A stretch of 64,000 bases of DNA, from contig URZX01000003.1 of the NCBI GenBank assembly GCA_900552455.1, forward strand, positions 44,415-108,414. Direction: 5' to 3'. How positions within the stretch are numbered: the stretch's first letter is position 1; each line of letters starts with the position of its first letter. Source of the stretch: an uncultured Peptococcaceae bacterium (GTDB lineage: Bacteria; Bacillota; Peptococcia; Peptococcales; Peptococcaceae). Positions 44,089 through 51,907 of the stretch are shown here, piece after piece. A program made the translations under genes and the position numbers. The notes beneath the pieces were generated by a model, which did not search any database, was not told the DNA's origin, and was given only the letters and a program-made list of their open reading frames with translations.

Positions 44089-44255
44089 AAACCGACACCA
44101 CCCGCCAACTGAGCCTGCGCCGCACGCTGCTCTTTACCGCCATCGGCGTGGTGCTCGCTTTCGCGCTGGCGCTGAGCAGCCTGGCGCGCGCCGCGCTCGC
44201 TGCGCTTGAACGCCTGCGCCACCGTCACACAAGAAGGAAGGGATCCTCATGTTAA
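44085..44255 (+). CDS. Small membrane protein of the exporter operon
   Basis: A 56-codon frame that starts in an ATGA overlap with the ATPase gene and ends six bases inside the following permease gene. It has one hydrophobic helix (about 15-37, LLFTAIGVVLAFALALSSLA) and a basic C-terminal tail. Tight coupling on both sides argues that it is translated. No family is recognised; it could be a small accessory subunit of the exporter. Confidence 0.55.
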   Translation: MKTDTTRQLSLRRTLLFTAIGVVLAFALALSSLARAALAALERLRHRHTRRKGSSC

Positions 44256-45073
44256 ATTATATCCGCGCTGAATTGTATCGCCTTTTCCGCCGCCCGGGGC
44301 TGTATGTCACGACGCTCGTCCTCTGCGCTGCACCGATCGCGTTCAACTGCTTCCTCGCCTTTTTCGACTGGGAAGCCTACGGCACCGACAACGGCCTCAC
44401 CGGCATCTCCTACGCTGGCTGGATGTCTTCGGCTCAGTTTTTCATGATCATGGGCGCGATCATTCCCGGCCTGCTCTACACGAACGCCCGCAAGTACGGC
44501 GATCTCAAAAACACCATCGCTTTTGGCGTGAGCCGCGTGCAGATCTTCGCCGGAAAATGCATCGTCAGCATCCTCCTCGCCACCCTCGTCCTCGCGGTGC
44601 TGCTCGCTGTCTGGATCGGCTCTGCCGAGCTCTTGCTCGCTCACAGCGACTGGCCGGCGATCAAGGATGTGCTCCTGTCGGTGCCGGTGCTCTATCTCAT
44701 TGCCTGCGCCAATGCCATCACCATCGTGTTGTTCATGGAGCTGATCGAACGCGACATTTTCACAGCCATCGCCTGGGCAGCGGTCTGGTGCATCCTGCCA
44801 ACGATCCTCAACACCCTCGGCATGCGCTTTGAGATCCTCGCCGAGATCGCCAGCTGGATGCCGTACGAATTTTTGCAGCAAAGCGTCCAGACAACGACCG
44901 TCGCCACCAGCGATCTGCTCGGCGGCACGTTCAGTGTGAGCGTTGCAGAAACGAACACCACCTTCCTCTGGTACACCGCCAGCGGATTGGAAAAATGTCT
45001 CGTCAGCGGCGTCGTCGGCACCGTGCTCTTCTCCGCCCTCGGCTGGATCCTGCTGCGCCGCCGCGATCTGTAA
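44249..45073 (+). CDS. ABC transporter permease (first of two paralogues)
   Basis: A 274-residue ABC-2 type permease with six membrane segments (about 18-38, 60-80, 95-125, 145-165, 170-190, 245-268). It begins MLNYIRAELYRLFRR, and its paralogue at 45287 begins MLNYIRSELYRITHT; both contain LKNTIAFGVSR or LKNTVAFGLTR, so they arose by duplication. GGAAGGGATCCTC precedes the ATG. Together they would form the heterodimeric membrane part of the exporter. Confidence 0.88.
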   Translation: MLNYIRAELYRLFRRPGLYVTTLVLCAAPIAFNCFLAFFDWEAYGTDNGLTGISYAGWMSSAQFFMIMGAIIPGLLYTNARKYGDLKNTIAFGVSRVQIFAGKCIVSILLATLVLAVLLAVWIGSAELLLAHSDWPAIKDVLLSVPVLYLIACANAITIVLFMELIERDIFTAIAWAAVWCILPTILNTLGMRFEILAEIASWMPYEFLQQSVQTTTVATSDLLGGTFSVSVAETNTTFLWYTASGLEKCLVSGVVGTVLFSALGWILLRRRDL

Positions 45074-45085
45074 CGGAGGCGCGCC

Positions 45086-45262
45086 ATGTTTTCCACCATC
45101 TGCTTCATCGTCGCCATGCTCGCTTTCGCCTGCTGCCTCTTCATGGCAGTGGGCGCGGTGCTCTTGGAAGGACTGCGCGGCATCGCCACGCGAAAACGCC
45201 CGCTCTATCTCACTTTCAGTATCTACGCCGTCGCCTTTATGCTCTATCTGGTGACTCAATAA
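45086..45262 (+). CDS. Small membrane protein between the two permeases
   Basis: A 58-codon frame with its own ribosome site (CGGAGGCGCGCC) and two hydrophobic helices (about 3-27 and 41-56) joined by a short basic loop. The ribosome site and first codons (ATG, then TCCACCATC) are nearly the same as those of the kinase gene at 46061, suggesting that the permease plus its downstream start was duplicated. No known family. Confidence 0.6.
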   Translation: MFSTICFIVAMLAFACCLFMAVGAVLLEGLRGIATRKRPLYLTFSIYAVAFMLYLVTQ

Positions 45263-45286
45263 TTTCTCCGAAAGGAGCTTTTCCCC

Positions 45287-46036
45287 ATGCTCAATTACAT
45301 TCGCTCCGAACTCTACCGCATCACCCACACACGCGCAGCTTTCTTGACCACTGCGATCCTCTCAGCCGGCATTCTCGCCATCAATCTCGTGCTCCATTTC
45401 TGGGGCGGCGGCGTGAATTATTACGGCCACACGTCCTTCAGCTACGCGCTGAATATTTCTGAGCCGTTTCTCTACGTGATCATGGGCGCCGTCGTCGCCT
45501 TCGCGCTCTACGAAAGCCGCCGCAAAAACGGCAATCTCAAGAATACCGTCGCCTTCGGACTCACGCGCCCACAGATCTTCATTGGCCAGTGCATCTCAGC
45601 GCTGCTCGCCGCCACGGCAATCATGGTCGTCGTGCTCGCTGTCTGGCTCGCCAGCGCTGAGCTTCTGCTTTCGCGCACCGAGATCTGGACGATCGGCGAT
45701 TTTCTCTCTTCGACCGCCTACGTCTATCTCCTGGCCATCGCCGGGCTTGTTTCTACAGTATTTTTCATCGCCATCTTCCAACGCGAGATGACAGCTGTCG
45801 TCGCCTGTATCGCCGTCTGGAATTTTTTCCCGACGATCTGCAGAATCCTTGGCGCAAAGTTTGAGATCTTCGCGCACATCGCCAGCTGGCTGCCAAGCAA
45901 TTTCTTCACCTCCGACAGCATCATCCGCTGGTGGGAACAGCCGGACATTCTCGAAAAAGCGCTCACGAGCGGCGTAGTCGGCATTCTTGTCTTCGGCCTG
46001 CTTGGCGTGGTATTATTACGGAAGCAAGATCTCTAA
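45287..46036 (+). CDS. ABC transporter permease (second of two paralogues)
   Basis: A 249-residue six-helix ABC-2 permease, paralogous to the 44249 gene. GRRKNGNLKNTVAFGLTRPQIF-like wording after helix 2 and WLPSNFFTS near helix 5 are shared positions. AAAGGAGCTTTTCCCC precedes the ATG. It probably pairs with the first permease and the 43165 ATPase to remove a membrane-active peptide. Confidence 0.88.
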   Translation: MLNYIRSELYRITHTRAAFLTTAILSAGILAINLVLHFWGGGVNYYGHTSFSYALNISEPFLYVIMGAVVAFALYESRRKNGNLKNTVAFGLTRPQIFIGQCISALLAATAIMVVVLAVWLASAELLLSRTEIWTIGDFLSSTAYVYLLAIAGLVSTVFFIAIFQREMTAVVACIAVWNFFPTICRILGAKFEIFAHIASWLPSNFFTSDSIIRWWEQPDILEKALTSGVVGILVFGLLGVVLLRKQDL

Positions 46037-46060
46037 ACCATCCATCGGGAGGGGCGCGCC

Positions 46061-46993
46061 ATGCTATCCACCATCATCATTCTCATCCTCGCAGCGGCAG
46101 GCGGTTATTTCGCCTACCGCTGGTTCACGCTCAGAAATGCGCTGCGTCAGACGCGCGCCGAGCTCGCCCTCGTGCGTCAGGATCTGAGCCAAAATCAGAT
46201 GCTCCATCTGCCGCTGCCAGACGCAGAACTCTCCGCGCTCCTGGACGACTTCAACACGCTGCTTACGGACATTCAGCGCGAGCGCCAGAGCTACGCCAAG
46301 CGCGAACGCGCTTTCCAGCGACAGATCGAAGCGATCAGCCACGATCTGCGCACGCCGCTGACGGTCATCCTCGGCCAGCTCAAGCTGTTCAAGCGAAACC
46401 ATGCTGCTGCCATCGTGCACGATCCTGAGCTTGCGGAAACAGTGGCCATTCTTGAGCAGAAAACGGAAACGATGAAAAACCTCGTCAGCCAGTTCTACGA
46501 TTATTCGCGCCTGGCCGCTGACGACATGCACCTCTCGCTGTCGCGCGTCGACGCCGGACGCATTCTGCGCGAAGCCCTCGTCGGGAATTACCAGCTTTTG
46601 GCAGAGCGCGATCTCGCCGTCGACGTGGCGCTACCGGAGCATCCGCTCTGGGTGCTCGGCGACGAAGCAGCGCTCGCCCGTGTGTTTCAAAATCTCCTGC
46701 AAAACGCCAGCCGCTACGCCGCAAGCAAGCTCGCCCTCAGCGCAGAAGCAACAGACGAACGTCTCATTCTCTGCTTCACGAACGACAGCCACACCCTAGC
46801 GCTGGATGACGTGCCGCGGCTCTTCGAGCGTTTTTACACGCCAGACGATTCGCGCCACCAGAGCAGCACCGGCCTCGGACTCACCGTCGCCCGCGCCCTC
46901 GCCGAAGAAATGCAGGGAACCCTCACAGCCAACGCCGAACAGGACGGCGAACATCTGACGCTGCACTTCCGCCTTGCGCTGAAAGCGTTGTAA
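46061..46993 (+). CDS. Sensor histidine kinase
   Basis: A 310-residue kinase with one N-terminal membrane helix (about 3-20), a coiled linker, HisKA domain with His94 (ISHDLRTPL) and HATPase domain (NLLQNASRY, STGLGLTVARAL). There is almost no extracellular domain, as in intramembrane-sensing kinases tied to peptide exporters. It closes the operon and is the likely partner of the 41968 regulator. GGGAGGGGCGCGCC precedes the ATG; a terminator follows. Confidence 0.9.
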   Translation: MLSTIIILILAAAGGYFAYRWFTLRNALRQTRAELALVRQDLSQNQMLHLPLPDAELSALLDDFNTLLTDIQRERQSYAKRERAFQRQIEAISHDLRTPLTVILGQLKLFKRNHAAAIVHDPELAETVAILEQKTETMKNLVSQFYDYSRLAADDMHLSLSRVDAGRILREALVGNYQLLAERDLAVDVALPEHPLWVLGDEAALARVFQNLLQNASRYAASKLALSAEATDERLILCFTNDSHTLALDDVPRLFERFYTPDDSRHQSSTGLGLTVARALAEEMQGTLTANAEQDGEHLTLHFRLALKAL

Positions 46994-47000
46994 AAAATTC

Positions 47001-47028
47001 GACACGCCGGAAATTGGCGTGTCTTTTT
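47001..47028 (+). terminator. Terminator of the exporter/kinase operon
   Basis: GACACGCC / GGCGTGTC stem with a 7-base loop, followed by TTTTTG. Confidence 0.85.
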
Positions 47029-47102
47029 GCGTGCAGGTCTGTATTTTATCGGATACATATGATAAAATAATAGGTAGCATAAAAAAACAGGGGGTCATCA
47101 TC

Positions 47103-47624
47103 ATGATCAGAAAGGGCACACTCGACGATATGCCACAGATCGAATCCTTATTCGACGAGCATTTTCAGTATCAGAAAAAGTACGAATCCTACACGATCAA
47201 CCAGCGCGGGATCTTCCCAAGCACCGAGGGATTGACGAACGCTGTCAAAAACGGCGTGCTCTATGTGCGGGAGGACGACGGCGAGATCACCGCGATGATC
47301 GTTCTCGACAACCAGCAGCCACCGGAATTCGACAACATCGACTGGCTGACGAAAGTGCCAGCCGACGGCGCTGCTGTGATCCACATGGTCAACACCCGTC
47401 CGCGCCACTATCGCAAAGGGCTCGCCCGCGAATTTATCGCCTTCGCGGAAGACTGGGGCCGCGAAAACGGCTGCACTGTGCTGCGCAGCGAATGCGGCAG
47501 CCAGAATCTGCCGGCTGTGCTGATGTTCAAGCATCTCGGCTTTGAACGCGTCGGCGTCGCGTCGATCAAAGTCAGCGGCGTTGTGCAGGCGGATGGACAT
47601 ATTTTCTTTGAGAAGAAACTCTGA
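47103..47624 (+). CDS. GNAT family N-acetyltransferase
   Basis: A 173-residue acetyltransferase. The acetyl-CoA loop RPRHYRKGLAREFIAFAEDWG (about 98-118) and the following C-terminal strand LMFKHLGFERVGVASI fit the GNAT fold. The start at 47103 is chosen because GGGGGTCATCATC lies upstream. Monocistronic. Acceptor substrate unknown. Confidence 0.85.
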   Translation: MIRKGTLDDMPQIESLFDEHFQYQKKYESYTINQRGIFPSTEGLTNAVKNGVLYVREDDGEITAMIVLDNQQPPEFDNIDWLTKVPADGAAVIHMVNTRPRHYRKGLAREFIAFAEDWGRENGCTVLRSECGSQNLPAVLMFKHLGFERVGVASIKVSGVVQADGHIFFEKKL

Positions 47625-47679
47625 CGTTTGCCCAAGCTCCAAGGTTTTCGCACGAAAGAACACGGCATCGAATTTGAAT

Positions 47680-47832
47680 GATGAATGAGAAATTAGAAAT
47701 GATTAATGCATGTAGCCATTCGGCTATCGCCTCATGGCAAAACAAAACAACAGCCTTGTGCGAACATCGGTGTTTGCGCAAGGCTGCTGTTTTTCGAAAA
47801 ACTCCTAACTCCTAATTCCGCACTCCTAACTC
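47680..47832. repeat. Intergenic repeats and terminator-like stem
   Basis: AATGATTAAT (47698-47707) is identical to the decamer at 144-153 and 191-200; a stem follows (GTAGCCATTCGGCTATCGCC). A longer stem, CAGCCTTGTGCG / GCGCAAGGCTG with TTTTT (47749-47795), looks like a terminator. CTCCTAACTCCTAATTCC-like units (47801-47832) match those at 10224-10255. Confidence 0.5.
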
Positions 47833-47834
47833 TA

Positions 47835-48173
47835 CTAGTGCGTCCAATCCAAAAACTGTACGGCGTCCTTCTGATCGGCGGCGATGATGTCCTTCATCTT
47901 TTTCGCGAATGGGCATGGATAGCCGATCGGATTTCCCTTCTGGATGCAGGAGGCAAAAACGATCGTATCGGCGCCGCGTTTCACCAGCTCGCGTGCGCGG
48001 AGCACGGCTTTTTTCCCTGGGCAGCCGCCGCAGTTGTTGAAGCCAACGAGCTCGATCGGTTCGTCAGCTGGCACATCGGCGAACACGCCGCTGCGCTCAC
48101 GGATCGCTTTGAAATCCGAGGTTCCTGGGCAATAATCCTCGGTCATGCGACAACGGATGATTCCAATCTTCAT
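47835..48173 (-). CDS. CGGC domain protein (first copy)
   Basis: A 112-residue protein of the CGGC family. The defining NNCGGCPGKKAVLRA motif is at about 47-61, with further cysteines in GIIRCRMTEDYCPGT, FASCIQKG and YPCPFAKKM, which suggests metal or Fe-S binding. A paralogue lies at 51051 on the other strand, with CadA-like and HMA genes between. GGAGGTCATTATT precedes the ATG. The family function is not settled. Confidence 0.88.
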   Translation of the reverse strand: MKIGIIRCRMTEDYCPGTSDFKAIRERSGVFADVPADEPIELVGFNNCGGCPGKKAVLRARELVKRGADTIVFASCIQKGNPIGYPCPFAKKMKDIIAADQKDAVQFLDWTH

Positions 48174-48205
48174 AATAATGACCTCCTCTGATTGTTAGTA
48201 TTTCT

Positions 48206-48238
48206 ATTATACACCAAAACTCCTGCTAATAATAGTAG
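48206..48238 (-). promoter_or_regulatory. Promoter and inverted repeat upstream of the first CGGC gene
   Basis: Minus-strand -10 TATAAT (48206-48211). Over the spacer and -35 area lies a near-perfect inverted repeat, CTGCTAATAATAGTAG (48223-48238), which could be an operator for a metal-responsive regulator such as the ArsR protein at 51522. No classical -35 is visible, so activation or repression there is plausible. Confidence 0.45.
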
Positions 48239-48332
48239 TTTGACGCTATTTATGCTCTGCGCAAACACAGCGACCGCTCACCAACAGATCTCTGTCGGCG
48301 AACGGTCGCTGCGTTGCGAAATATGATAGAGG

Positions 48333-50219
48333 TTAGAGATTTTTCACAAACAGCGCGCGGATCGCATTGATCACGGCGATGACCATGACGCCGACATCGG
48401 CGAAGATCGCCAGCCACATATTCGCGAGGCCGACGGCGCCGAGCACGAGACAGATGCCCTTGATGCCGATGGCGAAAACAATGTTCTGATAAACGATGCG
48501 CAAAGTTTTACGGCTGATTTTGATGGCCTTGGCGATCTTCAGCGGATCGTCGTCCATGAGCACGATATCCGCTGCTTCGATCGCTGCATCCGAGCCCATC
48601 GCGCCCATGGCGATGCCGACGTCTGCACGGCGCAGCACTGGCGCGTCGTTGATGCCATCGCCGACGAAGGCGAGCTTTTCTTTCTCAGATTTTGCAGCGA
48701 GCAGCGCCTCGACCTGGTCAACCTTATCCGCTGGCAAAAGTTCTGCGTGCACCTCATCGACGCCGAGATCGGCGGCAACTTTCTGCGCGACGCCCTGGCG
48801 GTCACCGGTGAGCATGACCGTTCGCGTCACGCCGGCGCGCTTCAGCGCAGCGATCGCTTCTTTTGCGTGTGGTTTTTCCACGTCAGCGACGACGATGTGT
48901 CCGGCATATTCGCCATTCACAGCGACATGCACGATCGTGCCAATGCTGTGACATTCCACAGCTTCCACGCCGACCTTTGCCATGAGCTTATCGTTCCCGC
49001 AAGCGACAGGCACGCCGTCCACATGCGCGATCACCCCGCCACCGCTGATCTCCTGAATATTCGTGACGCGACTGCGGTCGATGGATTTCCCGTAAGCGCG
49101 TTGCAAGCTGCCTGCGATCGGATGAGAGGACGCGCTCTCAGCATGCGCCGCGAGATCGAGCAGCTTTTCCCGCTCCATTTCGCTGTGGTGGATATCGACC
49201 ACTTCGAAAACGCCGCGCGTCAGCGTGCCGGTTTTGTCAAACACAACGGTGCGTACCTGCGACAACGTCTCAAGATAGTTCGAACCCTTGACGAGCACGC
49301 CCGCATTGCTGGCGCCGCCGATTCCTGCGAAAAAGCTCAGCGGGATCGAGATCACCAGCGCGCATGGACAGCTGATGACGAGGAATGTGAGCGCGCGATA
49401 GATCCACGTGCCCCAGTCTGCATCCACGCCCAGCGCCAGCATGCGCACAAGCGGCGGCAAAAAGGCCAGCGCAAGCGCCGCATAGCAGACCGCCGGCGTG
49501 TAGACGCGGGCGAATTTAGAAATGAAATTCTCCGACTTGGATTTGCGCGAGCTGGCGTTTTCCACAAGCTCGAGGATCTTCGACACCGTCGATTCGCCAA
49601 ATTCCTTCGTTGTGCGGATCTTCAGCACGCCCGTCATATTAATGCAGCCACTGATGACCTCCTCGCCCTGGGCGATGTCCCGCGGTACACTCTCGCCAGT
49701 GAGCGCGCTGGTGTCCAGGCTCGATGTGCCCTCGAGGACAACGCCGTCGATCGGCACTTTTTCGCCTGGCTGCACAATAATGATGCTACCGATTTCCACC
49801 TCATCCGGATCGACCTGTTTCAGCTGACCATCCACCTCGATGTTGGCGTAGTCCGGGCTGATATCCATGAGCTCCGAAATATTTCTGCGGCTCTTGCCGA
49901 CAGCAACGCTCTGGAAGAGCTCGCCGATCTGGTAGAACAGCATAACAGCGACTGCTTCTGTGTAATCACCGCTGCCAGAATATAGCGCCAGCGCCACAGC
50001 GCCGACCGTCGCCACCGCCATGAGAAAGCATTCGTCAAACATCTGGCGGTTTTTGATCCCTTTCACCGCTTTCAGCAAAATATCATAGCCGACAATGAGA
50101 TACGGCACCATGTAGCAGCAGAACCGCAGCGCGCCCTCCACCGGCACAAAGTGCAAGGCGACAAGCAGCACAAAAGCCACGATGATGCGGGCCAGCATTT
50201 TTTTCTGTTTTTTATTCAT
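48333..50219 (-). CDS. Heavy-metal P-type ATPase, Cd/Zn (CadA/ZntA) type without N-terminal metal domain
   Basis: A 628-residue P1B-type ATPase with about eight membrane segments. Ion-binding SCPCALVIS in helix 6, phosphorylation motif DKTGTLT (Asp is the acceptor), TGES in the actuator domain, SHPIAGSL (HP locus) and GDGINDAPVL hinge motif are all intact. CPC and wording fit the Zn/Cd/Pb exporters. The usual N-terminal HMA domain is missing and is supplied as a separate 73-residue protein just upstream. The start at 50219 follows AGGAGAGAAAGG. Confidence 0.93.
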   Translation of the reverse strand: MNKKQKKMLARIIVAFVLLVALHFVPVEGALRFCCYMVPYLIVGYDILLKAVKGIKNRQMFDECFLMAVATVGAVALALYSGSGDYTEAVAVMLFYQIGELFQSVAVGKSRRNISELMDISPDYANIEVDGQLKQVDPDEVEIGSIIIVQPGEKVPIDGVVLEGTSSLDTSALTGESVPRDIAQGEEVISGCINMTGVLKIRTTKEFGESTVSKILELVENASSRKSKSENFISKFARVYTPAVCYAALALAFLPPLVRMLALGVDADWGTWIYRALTFLVISCPCALVISIPLSFFAGIGGASNAGVLVKGSNYLETLSQVRTVVFDKTGTLTRGVFEVVDIHHSEMEREKLLDLAAHAESASSHPIAGSLQRAYGKSIDRSRVTNIQEISGGGVIAHVDGVPVACGNDKLMAKVGVEAVECHSIGTIVHVAVNGEYAGHIVVADVEKPHAKEAIAALKRAGVTRTVMLTGDRQGVAQKVAADLGVDEVHAELLPADKVDQVEALLAAKSEKEKLAFVGDGINDAPVLRRADVGIAMGAMGSDAAIEAADIVLMDDDPLKIAKAIKISRKTLRIVYQNIVFAIGIKGICLVLGAVGLANMWLAIFADVGVMVIAVINAIRALFVKNL

Positions 50220-50266
50220 CCTTTCTCTCCTCTTTTCGATTAAGCATGTTTTTAATCGTTCGCCAA

Positions 50267-50301
50267 AGAAAAAGCACCTCACAGCCGCGCCGCGAGGTGC
50301 T
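50267..50301 (-). terminator. Terminator after the HMA protein gene
   Basis: Minus-strand AGCACCTC / GAGGTGCT stem followed by TTTTTCTTT. It stands between the HMA gene and the ATPase gene, so the ATPase is either read by read-through or from its own promoter. Confidence 0.75.
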
Positions 50302-50306
50302 CTGCT

Positions 50307-50528
50307 TTATTTCAGGAAAACTTCGCAGGCGTCTTCCACTTTTTTGCAGTTTTCGCGCACAACAGGCATAATTTCTTTTGGATCTACGCCTTCGTCAAAT
50401 TCCACGATCATCTTCAGCGTCATGAAATTAACTGTCGCGTCCTTCACGCCCGGTGTTTTCTTGGCTGCATCTTCCATTTTGTTCGCGCAGTTGGCGCAGT
50501 CCACATCAATTTTGTACGTTTTCTTCAT
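50307..50528 (-). CDS. Heavy-metal-associated domain protein (metallochaperone)
   Basis: A 73-residue ferredoxin-fold HMA protein. The metal site is VDCANCANKM (CxxC, residues 10-13), which replaces the usual GMxCxxC. It is probably the separated metal-binding domain of the P-type ATPase downstream, handing Zn, Cd or Cu to it. GAAAGGAGTCTATTATA precedes the ATG, and a consensus promoter lies at 50592-50620. Confidence 0.92.
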   Translation of the reverse strand: MKKTYKIDVDCANCANKMEDAAKKTPGVKDATVNFMTLKMIVEFDEGVDPKEIMPVVRENCKKVEDACEVFLK

Positions 50529-50591
50529 TATAATAGACTCCTTTCAATCGCTACGAATTAACGATTAAACAATCTTTTATTCGATATTTTT

Positions 50592-50620
50592 ATCATACGC
50601 CATTTACCATTCTCCGTCAA
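50592..50620 (-). promoter_or_regulatory. Promoter of the HMA/ATPase genes
   Basis: Minus-strand TTGACG (50615-50620), 17-base spacer, TATGAT (50592-50597), about 65 bases upstream of the HMA start. Confidence 0.75.
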
Positions 50621-50689
50621 GCACTTTTTGATAAAATCTTTTGCCACGGCAGCATTTTTCTCAAAAAACGTTGCCGTCACAACACTTAC

Positions 50690-50938
50690 TCGCGTCCGCC
50701 GGTCGCGATCAATCTGTTCGATTGCTATCGCGCTGTCGAAGGAGAAAAGCCGCTGCTCCACCAGGATACCCATACCAATCCGGACTGCGGCATGGGGGTC
50801 AACATCCAACTGGCGCTGCGCGATTGCTATGATCAGGTGCAGCAGCGTGCCGAGGAAGAAATGGCACGCATCACCCTGCAGGAAGTGCTCGACCGCTATC
50901 GCGAAAAAAATTTCCAAATGGAACAAAATCATTTCTGA
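50690..50938 (+). pseudogene. Truncated Rrf2-family regulator remnant (C-terminal part)
   Basis: Reading in the frame of CCG at 50699 gives PPVAINLFDCYRAVEGEKPL, then DTHTNPDCGMGVNIQ and a helical tail ending QMEQNHF at the TGA 50936-50938. This is the ending of Rrf2 regulators (YwnA-like: DxYRAVE, HxxPNPxCxxGxNIQ). The N-terminal winged helix and a proper start are missing; upstream sequence in other frames (HLLAS) hints at a frameshift before the break. A terminator follows at 51003. It looks like a dead metal- or redox-responsive regulator. Confidence 0.65.
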
Positions 50939-51002
50939 TTGGGCGATACTGCGGCCTGTGTTTGCCGCTATACTGAATTCAATAAGTCATTACCCAACAC
51001 AA

Positions 51003-51035
51003 AAGCCAGCACGGATTTCCGGCTGGCTGTCTTTT
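51003..51035 (+). terminator. Terminator after the Rrf2 remnant
   Basis: AGCCAGC / GCTGGCT stem with an inner GGA/TCC pair, followed by GTCTTTT. It lies only eleven bases before the ribosome site of the next gene, so it may act as an attenuator for that gene. Confidence 0.6.
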
Positions 51036-51050
51036 CAAGGAGGAATGGAT

Positions 51051-51401
51051 ATGAAAGTTGGAATTATTCGCTGCATGCAAACCCGCGACTATTGTACAAG
51101 TGGACGTGATTTTCGCACGGTACTCGCTCACAAGGATGCGTTCGCCGACGTCGACGAAGATATTGAAATCTCCGGATTCGTTGACTGTGGCGGCTGCCCT
51201 GGCAAGAAAGCCGTGCTGCGCGCCCGTTTGCTTGTCGCCCAGGGAGCCGATACCATCGCTTTTGCATCCTGTATCACTCGCGGCACGCCAATTGGCTACC
51301 CTTGCCCTTTCGCCAAACGCATGCAGGAACTCGTGCGTAAAGAGGTCGGTGACAGCATTCGCATCATCGACTACACCCACGAAGCAGCGCCGGAAAAATA
51401 A
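51051..51401 (+). CDS. CGGC domain protein (second copy)
   Basis: A 116-residue paralogue of the 47835 protein, with GIIRCMQTRDYCTSG, VDCGGCPGKKAVLRA, FASCITRG and YPCPFAKRM in the same order. AAGGAGGAATGGAT precedes the ATG. Having two CGGC genes on either side of a P-type ATPase and an HMA protein supports a role in handling metal or metal stress; this is context, not proof. Confidence 0.88.
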   Translation: MKVGIIRCMQTRDYCTSGRDFRTVLAHKDAFADVDEDIEISGFVDCGGCPGKKAVLRARLLVAQGADTIAFASCITRGTPIGYPCPFAKRMQELVRKEVGDSIRIIDYTHEAAPEK

Positions 51402-51521
51402 TGGAACACACACGGTTGCGCCTCATCCACGTAAGAGCACGCACCGTGTTTTCTGCCAGAAAGAGCACTTTTCCATTGAGCTGGGATATGGTAGAATAAA
51501 TGCCAATAGGAGGAATGCCTC

Positions 51522-51890
51522 ATGTCCCATCTCAATCTGCCCCATGACCACGGACAGTTTCCCGGCTACGTGCTCGAGCGCATGCCAAATGTGAACGATT
51601 TTCAAACGGTGGCCGACATTTTCAAACAGCTCGGTGATGGCAACCGCATCCGTATCTTCTGGTTGCTCTGCCACTGTGAAGAATGCGTCATCAATCTTTC
51701 TGCCATCGTAGGTATGTCGAGCCCGGCAGTGAGCCACCATCTCAGGCAGCTCAAGAACGCCCAGCTCATCACCAGCCGCCGCGAAGGAAAAGAAGTCTAC
51801 TACCGCGCCGCCGACAACGCGCGCGCTCAACTTCTGCACCACATGATCGAGCAAATGGTGGAGATCACCTGTCCTTCTGAGCAGCGCTAA
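51522..51890 (+). CDS. ArsR/SmtB family metal-responsive regulator
   Basis: A 122-residue winged-helix regulator. The start carries His-rich MSHLNLPHDHGQF; the alpha3 metal motif is WLLCHCEECVINLSAIV (ELCVCDL-like, with C-x-C), and the recognition helix is SSPAVSHHLRQLK. The cysteine arrangement fits Cd/Pb/Zn sensors of the CadC/ArsR class. It probably controls the CadA-like ATPase and the CGGC genes. AGGAGGAATGCCTC precedes the ATG. Confidence 0.93.
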   Translation: MSHLNLPHDHGQFPGYVLERMPNVNDFQTVADIFKQLGDGNRIRIFWLLCHCEECVINLSAIVGMSSPAVSHHLRQLKNAQLITSRREGKEVYYRAADNARAQLLHHMIEQMVEITCPSEQR

Positions 51891-51907
51891 AATGAAAGGA
51901 GCGCGCT

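Noticed and set aside
48260..48325. Possible terminator after the CadA-like gene (GCGACCG ... CGGTCGC)
   Set aside because: The stem is real but the loop is over 20 bases and the run after it (TGTTTGCG) is weak, so it was not listed as a terminator.
50628..51050. Long N-terminal extension of the second CGGC protein
   Set aside because: It would cross the Rrf2 remnant and a terminator; the paralogue starts exactly at MKxGIIRC and a ribosome site lies in front of 51051.
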